From Oscillospiraceae bacterium (GTDB lineage: Bacteria > Bacillota > Clostridia > Oscillospirales > Ruminococcaceae), in contig JAFTZY010000050.1 of NCBI GenBank assembly GCA_017460955.1, positions 1 to 47,297 of the forward strand: DNA of 47,297 nucleotides. The letters run 5' to 3'. Positions within the stretch are counted from its first letter, which is position 1. Each line of letters begins with the position of its first letter. The notes beneath the pieces were generated by a model. The model was given only the letters and a program-made list of their open reading frames with translations. It was not told where the DNA came from and ran no database searches. The translations under genes were made by a program, and so were the position numbers. Below, in pieces: positions 16,607 to 26,039 of this stretch.

Positions 16607-17932
16607 ATGGACACCGTTGCAGCGATCGCCACCCCACCCGGAACGGGCGGCTTATCCGTCATCCGCATTTCCGGTCCGGATGCCATCCGGCGGGCGGCCG
16701 AAATTTTCAGACCCGCCTCGGGCAGGGATGTTTGCACCATGTCCGGCTATACCTGTGCCTACGGACACATCCTCCGGGACGGTGAGATCCTCGATGACTG
16801 CGTACTGACCGTGTTCCGCGCCCCCCACAGCTACACGGGTGAGGACACCGCGGAGCTCTCCTGCCACGGCGGGCGCTACCTCACCGAACAGGTCCTGCGC
16901 GTGGTGCTCTGTGACACCGTTGTGCCCGCCCCGCCCGGAGAGTTCACCAAGCGTGCGTTTTTAAACGGCAAGCTCTCCCTCACCCAAGCCGAGGCGGTGC
17001 AGGACCTCATTGCCGCACAGGGGGAGGCCTCCCTGCGCTGTGCAAGGGATCTGCGCGAGGGTGCGACCTTCCGGCGCATCCGCGCACTTTCGGACACGCT
17101 CCTGACCGTGCTGTCCGACCTTGCCGTCTGGGCGGATTATCCGGATGAGGACATCCCCGGTGTGGACGGCGGTGCGCTCGGGCGCAGACTTGAGGCACTC
17201 ACACAGGAAATGCAGGCCCTCCTTGCGACCTACGATTCCGGGCGCATCCTCCGGGAGGGACTGCGCTGCACCGTTGTCGGGCGGCCGAATGTCGGGAAAT
17301 CGACGCTTTTCAATGTGCTTGCCGGATCCGACCGCAGCATCGTCACCGACATCGCCGGCACCACACGGGATGTCATTGAGGAGCAGATCCGCGTCGGGAG
17401 CGTCACGCTCACCCTCTCGGATACCGCCGGCGTGCGCGAAACGCAGGACCCCGTGGAGCGTCTGGGCGTGGAGCGCTCGCGCAAAGCGCTGCAGAAGGCG
17501 GACCTCGTGCTGTGCGTGCTCGATGCACCGCCCGCGTCACTGCCGGATCTCGATCCCTCCCGGACGATCGTGGTCCTCAACAAATCCGACCATGTCCACA
17601 TCCCCGAGATCCCGGGCTTTCGCTGTATCCGCACCTGTGCGGCCACCGGGGAGGGCTGCGATGCACTCGCAAACCTGATCGAGGACTTTGCCGCCCGCCT
17701 TGCCCCCGCCTCCGATGAGGGTATGATCGCCAACGAGCGCCAGCGCGAATGCCTGGTGCGTGCGCTCGATGCCGTGAGGGAGGGCGCGGATGCGCTTGCG
17801 CTCGGGCTTGCCTACGATGCCGTGACCGTCAGCCTTGACGGAGCGTGCCAGGCGCTTTTGGAGCTTTCGGGCGAGCGTGTGACGGACCGTGTCGTGGATA
17901 CCGTTTTTTCCCGATTCTGCGTGGGAAAATAA
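16607..17932 (+). CDS. mnmE: tRNA modification GTPase MnmE
   Basis: Works with MnmG to make the 5-carboxymethylaminomethyl group on U34 of certain tRNAs; 441 residues. The N-terminal folate-binding domain starts IATPPGTGGLSVIRISG. The inserted G domain has GRPNVGKST near 225, the switch region with AGTTRD, SDTAG and LNKSD. The terminal FCVGK carries the catalytic Cys of the CxGK motif. The start at 16607 follows AGAGAGGAGG; an upstream in-frame ATG at 16568 overlaps the terminator and is unlikely. mnmG follows after 15 bases. Confidence 0.97.
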   Translation: MDTVAAIATPPGTGGLSVIRISGPDAIRRAAEIFRPASGRDVCTMSGYTCAYGHILRDGEILDDCVLTVFRAPHSYTGEDTAELSCHGGRYLTEQVLRVVLCDTVVPAPPGEFTKRAFLNGKLSLTQAEAVQDLIAAQGEASLRCARDLREGATFRRIRALSDTLLTVLSDLAVWADYPDEDIPGVDGGALGRRLEALTQEMQALLATYDSGRILREGLRCTVVGRPNVGKSTLFNVLAGSDRSIVTDIAGTTRDVIEEQIRVGSVTLTLSDTAGVRETQDPVERLGVERSRKALQKADLVLCVLDAPPASLPDLDPSRTIVVLNKSDHVHIPEIPGFRCIRTCAATGEGCDALANLIEDFAARLAPASDEGMIANERQRECLVRALDAVREGADALALGLAYDAVTVSLDGACQALLELSGERVTDRVVDTVFSRFCVGK

Positions 17933-17947
17933 GAAGGAGGGACGAAG

Positions 17948-19840
17948 ATGTCCTACGAAATGTCAGAGTTTGATGTGATCGTGGTCGGCGCCGGTCATGC
18001 CGGTGTGGAGGCGGGACTGGCCGCCGCACGCCTTGGCTGCCGCACGCTCCTGCTGACCATCTCCCTCGACCAGATCGCCAATATGCCGTGCAATCCGTCC
18101 ATCGGCGGCACCGCCAAGGGCCATCTCGTCCGCGAGATCGACGCGCTCGGCGGGGAGATGGGAAGGGCCGCCGATGCGTGCTTCCTACAGAGCCGCATGC
18201 TCAACCGCGGCAAGGGACCGGCCGTGCATTCCCTGCGCGTCCAGGCCGACCGTGTGCGCTATCACGAGTACATGAAGCAGGTCTGTGAAAAGCAGGAACG
18301 TTTGTTCATAAAGCAGGGAGAGGCCGTCCGGCTCCTGCTCGAAAACGGCCGTGCTGCGGGGATCGAGACGAAGCTCGGCGCCCTCTACCGCAGCCGTGCG
18401 GTCATCATCGCCACGGGCACCTACCTGCGCGGGCGCATCCACATCGGAGAGGTCAGCTTTGAAAGCGGTCCGGATGCCGCACTGCCTGCCAATGCGCTTT
18501 CGGAAAGCCTGGGGGAGCTCCTTCCGCTGCGGCGCTTCAAAACGGGAACACCGTGCCGGGTGCATCGCCGGAGCATAGATTTTGACGGACTCGAGCGCCA
18601 GGACGGCGATGTGCAGATCGTTCCGTTCTCCTTCTCGCATGAGGGTGCGCTCCTGCACAATCAGGTGAGCTGCTACGTCAGCTACACGAACGCCGAGACG
18701 CACCGCATCATCCGGGAAAACCTCCACCGCTCCCCCCTCTATGCGGGGAAGATCGAGGGGGTCGGACCGCGGTACTGTCCGTCCATCGAGGACAAGGTCG
18801 TGCGCTTTCCGGAGCGTGAGCGGCACCAGCTCTTCATTGAACCGATGGGCCTGACGACCGAGGAATACTATTTGCAGGGCATGTCCTCCTCCCTGCCGGA
18901 GGATGTGCAGCTGAAATTTCTGCGCACCGTCAAAGGTCTCGAAAATGTCGAGATCCTGCGCCCTGCCTATGCCATTGAGTACGACTGCGCGGACCCTACG
19001 GCACTGCTCCCCACGCTCGAATCCAAGGCCGTCCCGGGACTCTACGGTGCCGGGCAGTTCAACGGCTCCTCCGGCTATGAGGAGGCCGCCGCACAGGGAC
19101 TTGTGGCCGGGATCAACGCCGCACTGTCCGTCCAGGAAAGACAACCCCTCATCCTGACACGCGCCTCGTCCTACATCGGAACGCTCGTGGATGACCTGGT
19201 GTCCAAGGGCTGCTCGGACCCGTACCGGATGATGACCTCGCGCAGTGAGTACCGCCTCGTGCTTCGGCAGGACAATGCCGATGCGAGGCTCACACCCATC
19301 GGGCACGAGCTGGGACTTGTCTCCGATGCCGATTTTTCGCGGATGCAGGAAAAATACCGCCTGGTGGAGGAGGAAAAGCGCAGGGCTGCAAGAACGAACC
19401 TTGCCCCCTCTCCGGCACTCAATGCCATGCTCGAATCGCACGGGACTGCCCCGCTGCAGACCGGCTGCAAGCTTGCCGACCTCATCCGAAGGCCGCAGCT
19501 TGGCATCCGGGATCTTGCTCCCTTTGACCCGGAGCGTCCCGCGCTGCCGGAGGCCGTGCTTGAGCAGGTCGAGATCCAGATCAAGTACGCCGGGTACATC
19601 GAGCGGCAGAATCTGGCCATCGAACAGGCCGCACGCCTTGAGGAGCGTCTGCTCCCGGAGAAAATCGATTACGCGCAGATTCGCGGTTTACGCCTGGAGG
19701 CTGCCGAAAAGCTCTCGAAGATCCGGCCGCTGAGCATCGGGCAGGCATCGCGTATCTCCGGCGTCTCTCCGGCGGATATTTCCGTGCTGCTCGTGTGGCT
19801 CGCCCAGAATCAGGAGGATCATCATGCTGCCAAATTATAA
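17948..19840 (+). CDS. mnmG: tRNA uridine 5-carboxymethylaminomethyl modification enzyme MnmG (GidA)
   Basis: The FAD-dependent partner of MnmE, 630 residues, normal length. The FAD-binding Rossmann motif [19 protein letters not shown] is near the N-terminus, followed by [21 protein letters not shown]. The C-terminal segment has the usual helical [22 protein letters not shown]. The ATG at 17948 follows GAAGGAGGG. Its last 17 bases overlap the start of rsmG, which indicates coupled translation. Confidence 0.97.
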   Translation: MSYEMSEFDVIVVGAGHAGVEAGLAAARLGCRTLLLTISLDQIANMPCNPSIGGTAKGHLVREIDALGGEMGRAADACFLQSRMLNRGKGPAVHSLRVQADRVRYHEYMKQVCEKQERLFIKQGEAVRLLLENGRAAGIETKLGALYRSRAVIIATGTYLRGRIHIGEVSFESGPDAALPANALSESLGELLPLRRFKTGTPCRVHRRSIDFDGLERQDGDVQIVPFSFSHEGALLHNQVSCYVSYTNAETHRIIRENLHRSPLYAGKIEGVGPRYCPSIEDKVVRFPERERHQLFIEPMGLTTEEYYLQGMSSSLPEDVQLKFLRTVKGLENVEILRPAYAIEYDCADPTALLPTLESKAVPGLYGAGQFNGSSGYEEAAAQGLVAGINAALSVQERQPLILTRASSYIGTLVDDLVSKGCSDPYRMMTSRSEYRLVLRQDNADARLTPIGHELGLVSDADFSRMQEKYRLVEEEKRRAARTNLAPSPALNAMLESHGTAPLQTGCKLADLIRRPQLGIRDLAPFDPERPALPEAVLEQVEIQIKYAGYIERQNLAIEQAARLEERLLPEKIDYAQIRGLRLEAAEKLSKIRPLSIGQASRISGVSPADISVLLVWLAQNQEDHHAAKL

Positions 19841-20525
19841 CGAAGCTGCGGCACTGTTCCGGGCGTACGGCCTGGATGTTTCATGTGAAACATATGGGAG
19901 CCTGGAGGAATATGCCGAATTTCTGGTGGATTACAATACCCGTGTCAATTTAACGAGTATTACGCAGGGGGAGGAGATCCTGCACAAGCATTTTCTGGAC
20001 AGCCTGCTGCTCGAGGCACACTGCTCCGAACAGCTAAGGGGGGAGCTCCTCGACATCGGCAGCGGTGCGGGATTTCCCGGCGTGCCGCTCGCACTCCTGC
20101 GCCCGGAGCTTTCCGTGACGCTCCTTGACAGCCTGAACAAACGCATTGTGTTCCTTGAAGCGCTCCGGGATCGGCTCGGGCTCTCCTACACCGCCGTGCA
20201 TGGGCGTGCGGAGGAGTATGTCCGCACACACAGGGAGTGCTTTGACTGCGTGACGGCGCGGGCCGTTGCCGCCCTGCCAAGGCTTGCGGAATATTCCCTT
20301 CCCTACGTCAAACCCGGCGGCTTCTGGCTTGCGATGAAGGGGCCGAACGAGCCCGTGCGTCCGGCACTCCAGGCGATCCGGCTCCTGGGCGGGGAGCTCA
20401 CCGATACGGTGGAGTACAGCCTGCCCGGCGGCGACAAGCGCGTGATCTATGTCGTAAAAAAGATTTCGCATACCCCGACAAAATACCCGCGCAGCAGCGG
20501 TCAGATGAAGCAAAAGCCGCTGTAA
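19824..20525 (+). CDS. rsmG: 16S rRNA m7G527 methyltransferase RsmG
   Basis: Methylates N7 of G527 in 16S rRNA using S-adenosylmethionine; 233 residues. The SAM-binding motif [16 protein letters not shown] and [20 protein letters not shown] are family signatures. AGGAGG lies inside the end of mnmG just before the ATG. Codons for DVSCET at 19877-19892 coincide with a perfect parS site, so this stretch of the protein is under a DNA-level constraint as well. A terminator follows at 20550. Confidence 0.96.
   Translation: MLPNYNEAAALFRAYGLDVSCETYGSLEEYAEFLVDYNTRVNLTSITQGEEILHKHFLDSLLLEAHCSEQLRGELLDIGSGAGFPGVPLALLRPELSVTLLDSLNKRIVFLEALRDRLGLSYTAVHGRAEEYVRTHRECFDCVTARAVAALPRLAEYSLPYVKPGGFWLAMKGPNEPVRPALQAIRLLGGELTDTVEYSLPGGDKRVIYVVKKISHTPTKYPRSSGQMKQKPL
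19877..19892. promoter_or_regulatory. parS centromere-like site 1 (inside rsmG)
   Basis: Exact palindrome TGTTTCATGTGAAACA. This matches the known ParB target TGTTNCACGTGAAACA, with the central CG replaced by TG. The identical 16-mer occurs three more times in the window. Confidence 0.92.
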
Positions 20526-20549
20526 AGATGGGTGAATATGTTTGGAAAT

Positions 20550-20581
20550 CCGTTATTAAAGCGCTTAATAACGGATTTTTT
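20550..20581 (+). terminator. Terminator after rsmG
   Basis: CCGTTATTAA and TTAATAACGG form a 10-bp stem around AGCGC, followed by ATTTTTT. It separates the mnmE-mnmG-rsmG unit from noc. Confidence 0.88.
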
Positions 20582-20584
20582 CTG

Positions 20585-20613
20585 TGGTGAAGATTTCCCG
20601 CATGTGCTATAAT
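20585..20613 (+). promoter_or_regulatory. noc promoter
   Basis: An extended -10 TGCTATAAT (TATAAT at 20608-20613) with a weak -35 TGGTGA (20585-20590) at 17 bases. The spacer contains ATTTCCCG. Confidence 0.6.
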
Positions 20614-20654
20614 GGGGGTACGGGACATCCGCAGATACATAGAAGGAGGCAAAC

Positions 20655-21476
20655 ATGTTCACATTTACCAAGGAAAAAACAGAGGAGCGGCGGGTGCTGG
20701 AGATCCCGATCGATGAGATCCGGCCGAATCCCCATCAGCCGCGGACGTGCTTTTCGCCGCAGGAGCTCCGCCAGCTCGCCGACAGCATCCGCCACAACGG
20801 GATCCTGCAGCCCCTCTCCATCCGGCAGACGGGGAACACCTACCAGCTCATCGCCGGGGAGCGCCGCCTGCGTGCGGCAAGATTGGCGGGACTGCGCAGC
20901 GTGCCGTGCATCATTCTTAACCTGAATGACCGGAATTCCGCCATTTTGGCACTCGTCGAGAACATCCAGCGCCAGGACCTGAACTGCTTTGAGGAGGCCG
21001 CTGCCCTCGAAAAGCTCATCACCTACTACGGGATGACGCAGGAGGATGCGGCAGTGCGGCTCGGACGGGCGCAGAGCACGATCGCCAACAAGCTCAGGCT
21101 CCTGCGCCTGACGGACGCCGAGCGCACGCTGATCCTGGACAATCACCTCACCGAGCGCCATGCGCGGGCGCTTTTGCGTCTGGGGAGCGCGGAGGAGCGC
21201 CTTGCCGTGCTCGACCGTGTGATCCGGCTCGGGCTCAATGTCGAGAAAACGGAACGCCTGATCGATGAGCGCATCAGCCATGCGAAAGAGCGGCGCAGCT
21301 TTGCTGCAAGGAGCGTGCTGTTCCGGGACGTGCGGCTGTTCACCAACACCATTTCCAAGGCGGTCGAGACCATGCAGGCCGCCGGGATCCCCGCAGCCTC
21401 GCAGAAAATGCAGTTTGATGACTACATCGAGTACCGCATCCGCATCCCGCTGACGGAGGGGAGCAGTGAGAAATAG
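20655..21476 (+). CDS. noc: ParB-like nucleoid occlusion protein
   Basis: A 273-residue ParB/Noc-family DNA-binding protein. The CTP-binding motif GERRLRAAR is at 68-76, ENIQRQDLNCFEEA follows, and a helix-turn-helix (MTQEDAAVRLGRAQSTIANKLRLLRL) is in the middle. Position between rsmG and parA matches noc of Bacillus subtilis, whose product keeps the division ring off the nucleoid. The N-terminus MFTFTKEK is short and only weakly like the membrane-targeting peptide of Bacillus Noc, so a second ParB is an alternative. It has its own promoter and GGAGG before the ATG. Confidence 0.85.
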   Translation: MFTFTKEKTEERRVLEIPIDEIRPNPHQPRTCFSPQELRQLADSIRHNGILQPLSIRQTGNTYQLIAGERRLRAARLAGLRSVPCIILNLNDRNSAILALVENIQRQDLNCFEEAAALEKLITYYGMTQEDAAVRLGRAQSTIANKLRLLRLTDAERTLILDNHLTERHARALLRLGSAEERLAVLDRVIRLGLNVEKTERLIDERISHAKERRSFAARSVLFRDVRLFTNTISKAVETMQAAGIPAASQKMQFDDYIEYRIRIPLTEGSSEK

Positions 21477-21486
21477 GACAGCATTT

Positions 21487-21502
21487 TGTTTCATGTGAAA
21501 CA
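21487..21502. promoter_or_regulatory. parS site 2 (noc-parA gap)
   Basis: Exact TGTTTCATGTGAAACA, ten bases after the noc stop and about 80 bases upstream of the parA promoter. Confidence 0.93.
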
Positions 21503-21582
21503 ATTTTTGCGGGTAAGTGGGAAGGTGCAGCCTGTTCTGTGAAAAATCCGCCTGTTTTTTTAGGAAAATCCCCTCACGCATC

Positions 21583-21611
21583 TTTACAAATCCCGGGAAA
21601 CGTGCTATAAT
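21583..21611 (+). promoter_or_regulatory. parA-parB promoter
   Basis: TTTACA (21583-21588), 17 bases, TATAAT (21606-21611) with an extended TGC. The spacer contains TCCCGGGA, similar to the core of the Bacillus Noc-binding site ATTTCCCGGGAAAT. Confidence 0.82.
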
Positions 21612-21643
21612 ATAGGTATCGCTCATCGGAGGAGGAACCTGAT

Positions 21644-22447
21644 ATGGGTAAAGTGATCGCAGTTGCGAACCAGAAGGGCGGTGTGGGCAAATCCACGACC
21701 GTCGTCAATCTCGCAGCCTACCTCGGATCCCGGGATCTCAAGGTGCTCTGCATCGACATCGATGCGCAGGGCAACTGCACGACAGGATTCGGCATCAAGA
21801 AAAAAAACGTCGGAATATCGGCCTATGAGCTGCTGACCGGCAAGGCAAGGGCGCAGGAAACCATACTGACAACGGAGTTCAAAAACGTCTCCCTTATTCC
21901 TGCGACCGCGGATCTGGCCGGTGCGGAGGTGGAGCTTGTCAAGATGGAGCACCGCTTTGAGCGGCTGAAAATGCAGGTCCTGACCGTCCGGGAGGTGTAT
22001 GATTACATTCTCATCGACTGCCCGCCGGCACTCGGCCTGCTCACACTCAACGGCCTGACGGCGTGTGATGAGATTCTCATTCCCATGCTGGCGGAATTCT
22101 ACGCACTTGAGGGACTCACGCAGCTGGTCAACACCATCCGTCTCGTGCGGACCAATTCCAACCCGGACCTTGCCATCTGCGGCATTCTGTTCACGATGTA
22201 CGACCAGCGGCTGAATGTGTCGCGTCAGGTGGTCGATGAGGTGGAGAAGTATTTCCCGGACAAGATCTTTGAGACGAAGATCCCGCGGAATGTGCGCCTG
22301 TCCGAGGCGCCGAGCTACGGCACCCCCGTGATGTACTACGATCCAAGCTCAAAGGGTGCGCTGTATTATGAGCTGCTCGGGAAGGAGATCCTCCACGAAA
22401 AGCTCGATAACAAGACAAAATGGCGGATGCGCCTCGCAAAGCAATAA
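21644..22447 (+). CDS. parA: Chromosome partitioning ATPase ParA/Soj
   Basis: A 267-residue deviant Walker ATPase. The motif KGGVGKSTT with the signature first Lys is at residues 11-19; DIDAQGNCTTGFGI and LIDCPPALGLLTLNGL give the Walker A' and B regions. Soj-type proteins bind DNA cooperatively as ATP dimers, move ParB-parS complexes, and in Bacillus control DnaA. GGAGGAGG precedes the ATG. parB starts 12 bases after its stop, so both are read from the promoter at 21583. Confidence 0.96.
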   Translation: MGKVIAVANQKGGVGKSTTVVNLAAYLGSRDLKVLCIDIDAQGNCTTGFGIKKKNVGISAYELLTGKARAQETILTTEFKNVSLIPATADLAGAEVELVKMEHRFERLKMQVLTVREVYDYILIDCPPALGLLTLNGLTACDEILIPMLAEFYALEGLTQLVNTIRLVRTNSNPDLAICGILFTMYDQRLNVSRQVVDEVEKYFPDKIFETKIPRNVRLSEAPSYGTPVMYYDPSSKGALYYELLGKEILHEKLDNKTKWRMRLAKQ

Positions 22448-22459
22448 GGAGGGAACCAT

Positions 22460-23299
22460 ATGGCAAAAGGCGGCCTTGGCGGGGGACTCGATTCCCTGTT
22501 TGAGGACAATTCATCCCAGGTGCAGGTCAAGCGCACACTGCGGATCTCGGAGCTGGAGCCGAACCGCTCGCAGCCGAGAAAAAACTTTGATGATACGGCC
22601 ATTTCGGCACTTGCCGAGTCCATCCGGGAGCACGGGATGCTCCAGCCCCTGCTGGTCCGTCCCATCCCGTCGGGCGGGTATCAGATCGTGGCCGGAGAAC
22701 GCCGCTGGCGTGCGGCAAGGATGCTCGGGCTCGACGAGGTCCCGGTCGTTGTATGGGATCTGACGGATCTGGAAACCGCGCAGATCGCGCTGATCGAGAA
22801 TCTACAGCGCGAAAACCTCAACCCGATCGAGGAAGCGCAGGGCTTCCGGCAGCTGCAGGATGACTTCGGCATGAAGCAGGAGGACATCGCCAAGACTGTG
22901 GGACGCTCCCGCAGTGCGGTGGCCAACGCCATGCGTCTGATGCGGCTCCCGGAGGAGATCCAGACGATGCTCATCGAGGGCAGCATCACTTCCGGGCACG
23001 CAAGAGCGCTTCTGGGCTTTGCGGATGAGGAGAGAATGCTCGAGGCCGCGCAAAAGGCGGCACAGGGCCTGCTCACCGTCCGGGCACTCGAGCGTCTGGC
23101 GCAGGAAACCGAGGAGGTCTCCGAAGAACCGGCCATGCCTCACCCCTACTACGGCGAGGTGGAGCATGCGCTGCATGAGCGCTTGGGGCGCAGGGTCAAG
23201 GTGCAGTACAAGCGCAATGTCGGTACGCTGACACTGGAATTCTACGATGATGAGGACCTGCGGACACTCGCAAACCTCCTCTCACCGGAGGAATATTGA
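22460..23299 (+). CDS. parB: Chromosome partitioning protein ParB/Spo0J
   Basis: A 279-residue CTP-dependent DNA clamp that loads at parS. The start MAKGGLGGGLDSLF is typical of ParB and interacts with ParA. GERRWRAAR (79-87) is the CTP-binding motif, IENLQRENLNPIEEAQGF follows, and a helix-turn-helix with EDIAKTVGRSRSAVANAMRL reads parS. The C-terminal dimerisation domain is complete. A parS site begins directly after the stop codon. Closer to canonical ParB than the noc product upstream. Confidence 0.96.
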   Translation: MAKGGLGGGLDSLFEDNSSQVQVKRTLRISELEPNRSQPRKNFDDTAISALAESIREHGMLQPLLVRPIPSGGYQIVAGERRWRAARMLGLDEVPVVVWDLTDLETAQIALIENLQRENLNPIEEAQGFRQLQDDFGMKQEDIAKTVGRSRSAVANAMRLMRLPEEIQTMLIEGSITSGHARALLGFADEERMLEAAQKAAQGLLTVRALERLAQETEEVSEEPAMPHPYYGEVEHALHERLGRRVKVQYKRNVGTLTLEFYDDEDLRTLANLLSPEEY

Positions 23300-23315
23300 T
23301 GTTTCATGTGAAACA
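23300..23315. promoter_or_regulatory. parS site 3 (parB-serS gap)
   Basis: Exact TGTTTCATGTGAAACA, beginning one base after the parB stop codon and ending 22 bases before the serS start. Confidence 0.93.
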
Positions 23316-23337
23316 ATTTCGGAAAGGATGAAAAATT

Positions 23338-24624
23338 ATGCTGGATATGAAATTTTTGCGGAGCAATCCGGATGTGGTCAAGGAAAATATCAGGAAGAAG
23401 TTCCAGGATCACAAGCTCCCGCTGGTCGATGAGGTCATCGAGCTTGACCAGCAGTACCGCAATGCCAAGGTACGCGGTGATGAGCTGCGTGCGCAGAGAA
23501 AGTCCAAGAGCAAGCAGATCGGCGGTCTGATGGGCAAGGGTGACAAGGAAGGCGCGGAGGCGCTCAAGGCCGAGGTCAATGCCATGGGCGAGGAGCTTGC
23601 TGCACTTGAGGCAAGCGAGGATGAGCTGCAAAAAAAGATCCGCCAGATCATGCTGGTGATCCCGAACATCATCGACGAATCCGTGCCGATCGGTAAGGAT
23701 GACAGTGAAAACGTCGAGATCGAGCGCTTTGGTGAGCCCGTTGTGCCGGATTTCGAGGTGCCGTACCATGTGGATATCATGGAAAAGCTGAAGGGCATTG
23801 ACCTCGATGCCGCCAGAAAGACCAGCGGCAACGGCTTTTATTACCTGTGCGGCGACATTGCAAGACTGCACTCCTCGATCCTGAGCTATGCGCGGGATTT
23901 CATGATCGGCAGGGGCTTCACCTACTATGTGCCGCCGTTCATGATCCGCAGCGAGGTCGTGACGGGCGTCATGAGCTTTGACGAGATGGAGAACATGATG
24001 TACAAGATCGAGGGCGAAGACCTGTACCTGATCGGCACGAGCGAGCACTCGATGATCGGCAAGTTCATTGACACGATCCTGCCGGAGGAGAACCTGCCGC
24101 AGACACTGACGAGCTATTCGCCGTGCTTCCGCAAGGAGGTGGGCGCACACGGCATCGAGGAGCGCGGTGTGTACCGCATCCACCAGTTCGAGAAGCAGGA
24201 AATGATCGTGGTCTGCAAGCCCGAGGAGAGCATGAAGTGGTTTGACGTGCTGTGGAACAACACCGTGGACTTCTTCCGGACGCTCGACATTCCGGTGCGC
24301 ACGCTCGAGTGCTGCTCGGGAGATCTGGCGGATCTGAAGGTCAAGAGCCTGGATGTCGAGGCATGGTCCCCGAGACAGCAGAAGTATTTCGAGGTCGGCA
24401 GCTGCTCGAACCTTGGCGATGCACAGGCAAGACGGCTTGGCATTCGTGTCAAAAATGCCGAAGGTGCGAAGTATTTTGCACATACACTCAATAATACAGT
24501 GGTCGCACCGCCCCGTATGCTCATCGCGTTCCTTGAGAACAATCTCAATGAGGACGGCAGCATCCGCATCCCGGAGGCACTGCGGCCGTACATGGGCGGC
24601 ATGGAGAAGATCGAGGTCAAGTGA
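23338..24624 (+). CDS. serS: Seryl-tRNA synthetase
   Basis: Charges tRNA-Ser with serine; 428 residues, class II. An N-terminal coiled-coil arm (about 30-105) binds the tRNA long variable arm. Motif 2 is CFRKEVGAHGIEERGVYRIHQFEKQEM. The motif 3 region, HTLNNTVVAPPRMLIAFLENN, keeps the Arg but differs from the common GLAVGRT form. AAGGA lies before the ATG at 23338. It follows parB by 38 bases with no T-box leader or promoter visible, so it is probably read with parA-parB. Confidence 0.96.
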   Translation: MLDMKFLRSNPDVVKENIRKKFQDHKLPLVDEVIELDQQYRNAKVRGDELRAQRKSKSKQIGGLMGKGDKEGAEALKAEVNAMGEELAALEASEDELQKKIRQIMLVIPNIIDESVPIGKDDSENVEIERFGEPVVPDFEVPYHVDIMEKLKGIDLDAARKTSGNGFYYLCGDIARLHSSILSYARDFMIGRGFTYYVPPFMIRSEVVTGVMSFDEMENMMYKIEGEDLYLIGTSEHSMIGKFIDTILPEENLPQTLTSYSPCFRKEVGAHGIEERGVYRIHQFEKQEMIVVCKPEESMKWFDVLWNNTVDFFRTLDIPVRTLECCSGDLADLKVKSLDVEAWSPRQQKYFEVGSCSNLGDAQARRLGIRVKNAEGAKYFAHTLNNTVVAPPRMLIAFLENNLNEDGSIRIPEALRPYMGGMEKIEVK

Positions 24625-24630
24625 GAACAA

Positions 24631-24664
24631 AAACGCACAGGCGGTAAAAGCCTGTGCGTTTTTT
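24631..24664. terminator. Bidirectional terminator between serS and metY
   Basis: AACGCACAGGC (24632-24642) pairs with GCCTGTGCGTT (24650-24660). T follows on the plus strand and A precedes, so it can end both serS and the convergent metY transcript. Confidence 0.9.
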
Positions 24665-24685
24665 CTATGCTGTTGTGTTCAGGAG

Positions 24686-25948
24686 TCAGGCCCCAAATGC
24701 CTGCTCGAGGTCGGCGATGATGTCATCCACGTTTTCCAGGCCCACGGACAGGCGGATCATGCCGGCGTCGATCCCGGCAGCAACGAGCTGTTCGTCGGTG
24801 AGCTGGCGGTGGGTCATGCTGGCCGGATGCAGTACGCAGGTGCGGATATCGGCCACATGCACCTCACGCGAGGCAAGCTGCAGCGCATCCATAAAGCGCG
24901 TGGCACGCTCTCTCCCGCCCTTGATGGAGAACGAGATCACACCGCTGCACCCGTCCGGAAGGTACTTCTTCGCACGCTCGTAGTACTTGTCGCCCGGAAG
25001 TCCCGGATAGGCGATGCTCTCGACATCCTCCGTGCGGGTCCGGAGGAACTCGGCTACGGTCAGCGCATTCTTGCAGTAGCGCTCCATGCGCACGGCCAGG
25101 GTCTCAAGTCCTAAATTGAGCAGGAATGCGGAATTGGCAGCCGGATAGCAGCCAAAATCACGCATCAGCTGCATTCTGGCCTTGATGATGTACGCCATGT
25201 TCCCGAAGGCCTGCGTGTAGACCACGCCGTGGTAGCTCTCGTCGGGCTCGGTGAAGTCCGGGAAATTGCCGTTTGCCCAGTCGAACTTACCGCTGTCCAC
25301 GATCACGCCGCCGCCCTGCAGGGCATGGCCGTCCATGTACTTGGTCGTGGAATGCACCACGATGTCCGCACCGAACTCGAACGGCCGGCACAGGATCGGG
25401 GTCGGGAACGTGTTGTCCACGATGAGCGGGATCCGATGCGCATGGGCAAACTTTGCAAAGCGCTCGATATCGAACACGTTCAGTGCGGGATTGGCCAGCG
25501 TCTCGCCGAACACGAGCCGCGTATCCGGGCGGATGGCTGCCTCAAGTGCGGCATCATCGGCCTCGGGATCCACGAAAATGCACTCAATGCCGAGCTTTTT
25601 GAGCGAGAAGGCAAAGAGATTGATCGTACCGCCGTACAGCGAGCTGACTGCCAGGATGCTGTCGCCCGCCTTGCACAGGTTCAGCACCGACAGGAGGGAT
25701 GCTGCCTGACCGGAGGTCGTACACATCGCACCGACGCCGCCTTCAAGGGCGGCGATCTTCTTTTCTACCGCATCCACCGTGGGATTGGCAAAACGGGAAT
25801 ACATGCACTCGGTCGGCATATCGAACAGGTCCGCAATGTGCTGCGTGGAATCGAACACATAGGTCGTGCTCTGGACGATCGGCAGTGCGCCGGGGTCGCC
25901 GTTCTTTCGTTCATAGCCCTCGTGCAGGCATTTGGTTTCGATCTTCAT
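24686..25948 (-). CDS. metY: O-acetylhomoserine sulfhydrylase (aminocarboxypropyltransferase)
   Basis: A PLP enzyme of the Cys/Met metabolism family, 420 residues. It would make homocysteine from O-acetylhomoserine and sulfide (or methionine from methanethiol). K203 in STTKYMDGH is the PLP lysine; SSLYGGTINLF and VDNTFPTP are active-site segments. The start at 25948 follows GGAAGGAGAA. Its promoter lies at 25983-26011. Together with metF and metH further right it completes a route to methionine. A cystathionine or methionine gamma-lyase is less likely from the length and motifs. Confidence 0.92.
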   Translation of the reverse strand: MKIETKCLHEGYERKNGDPGALPIVQSTTYVFDSTQHIADLFDMPTECMYSRFANPTVDAVEKKIAALEGGVGAMCTTSGQAASLLSVLNLCKAGDSILAVSSLYGGTINLFAFSLKKLGIECIFVDPEADDAALEAAIRPDTRLVFGETLANPALNVFDIERFAKFAHAHRIPLIVDNTFPTPILCRPFEFGADIVVHSTTKYMDGHALQGGGVIVDSGKFDWANGNFPDFTEPDESYHGVVYTQAFGNMAYIIKARMQLMRDFGCYPAANSAFLLNLGLETLAVRMERYCKNALTVAEFLRTRTEDVESIAYPGLPGDKYYERAKKYLPDGCSGVISFSIKGGRERATRFMDALQLASREVHVADIRTCVLHPASMTHRQLTDEQLVAAGIDAGMIRLSVGLENVDDIIADLEQAFGA

Positions 25949-25982
25949 GGGAAATTCTCCTTCCGTGTTATAGATTATTTTT

Positions 25983-26011
25983 ATTATACCACATACGAAG
26001 GAGAATTGCAA
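25983..26011 (-). promoter_or_regulatory. metY promoter
   Basis: Minus strand TTGCAA (26011-26006), 17 bases, TATAAT (25988-25983) with an extended TGG. The leader is only about 35 bases, too short for an S-box riboswitch. A parS site lies 12 bases upstream of the -35. Confidence 0.8.
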
Positions 26012-26023
26012 GGGTCCTGCCGA

Positions 26024-26039
26024 TGTTTCATGTGAAACA
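26024..26039. promoter_or_regulatory. parS site 4 (upstream of metY)
   Basis: Exact TGTTTCATGTGAAACA in the gap between metY and the MntP-like gene, just upstream of the metY promoter. Confidence 0.93.

Noticed and set aside
23316-23337. T-box leader for serS
   Set aside because: The gap to parB is 38 bases and mostly taken up by parS; there is no room for a T-box.
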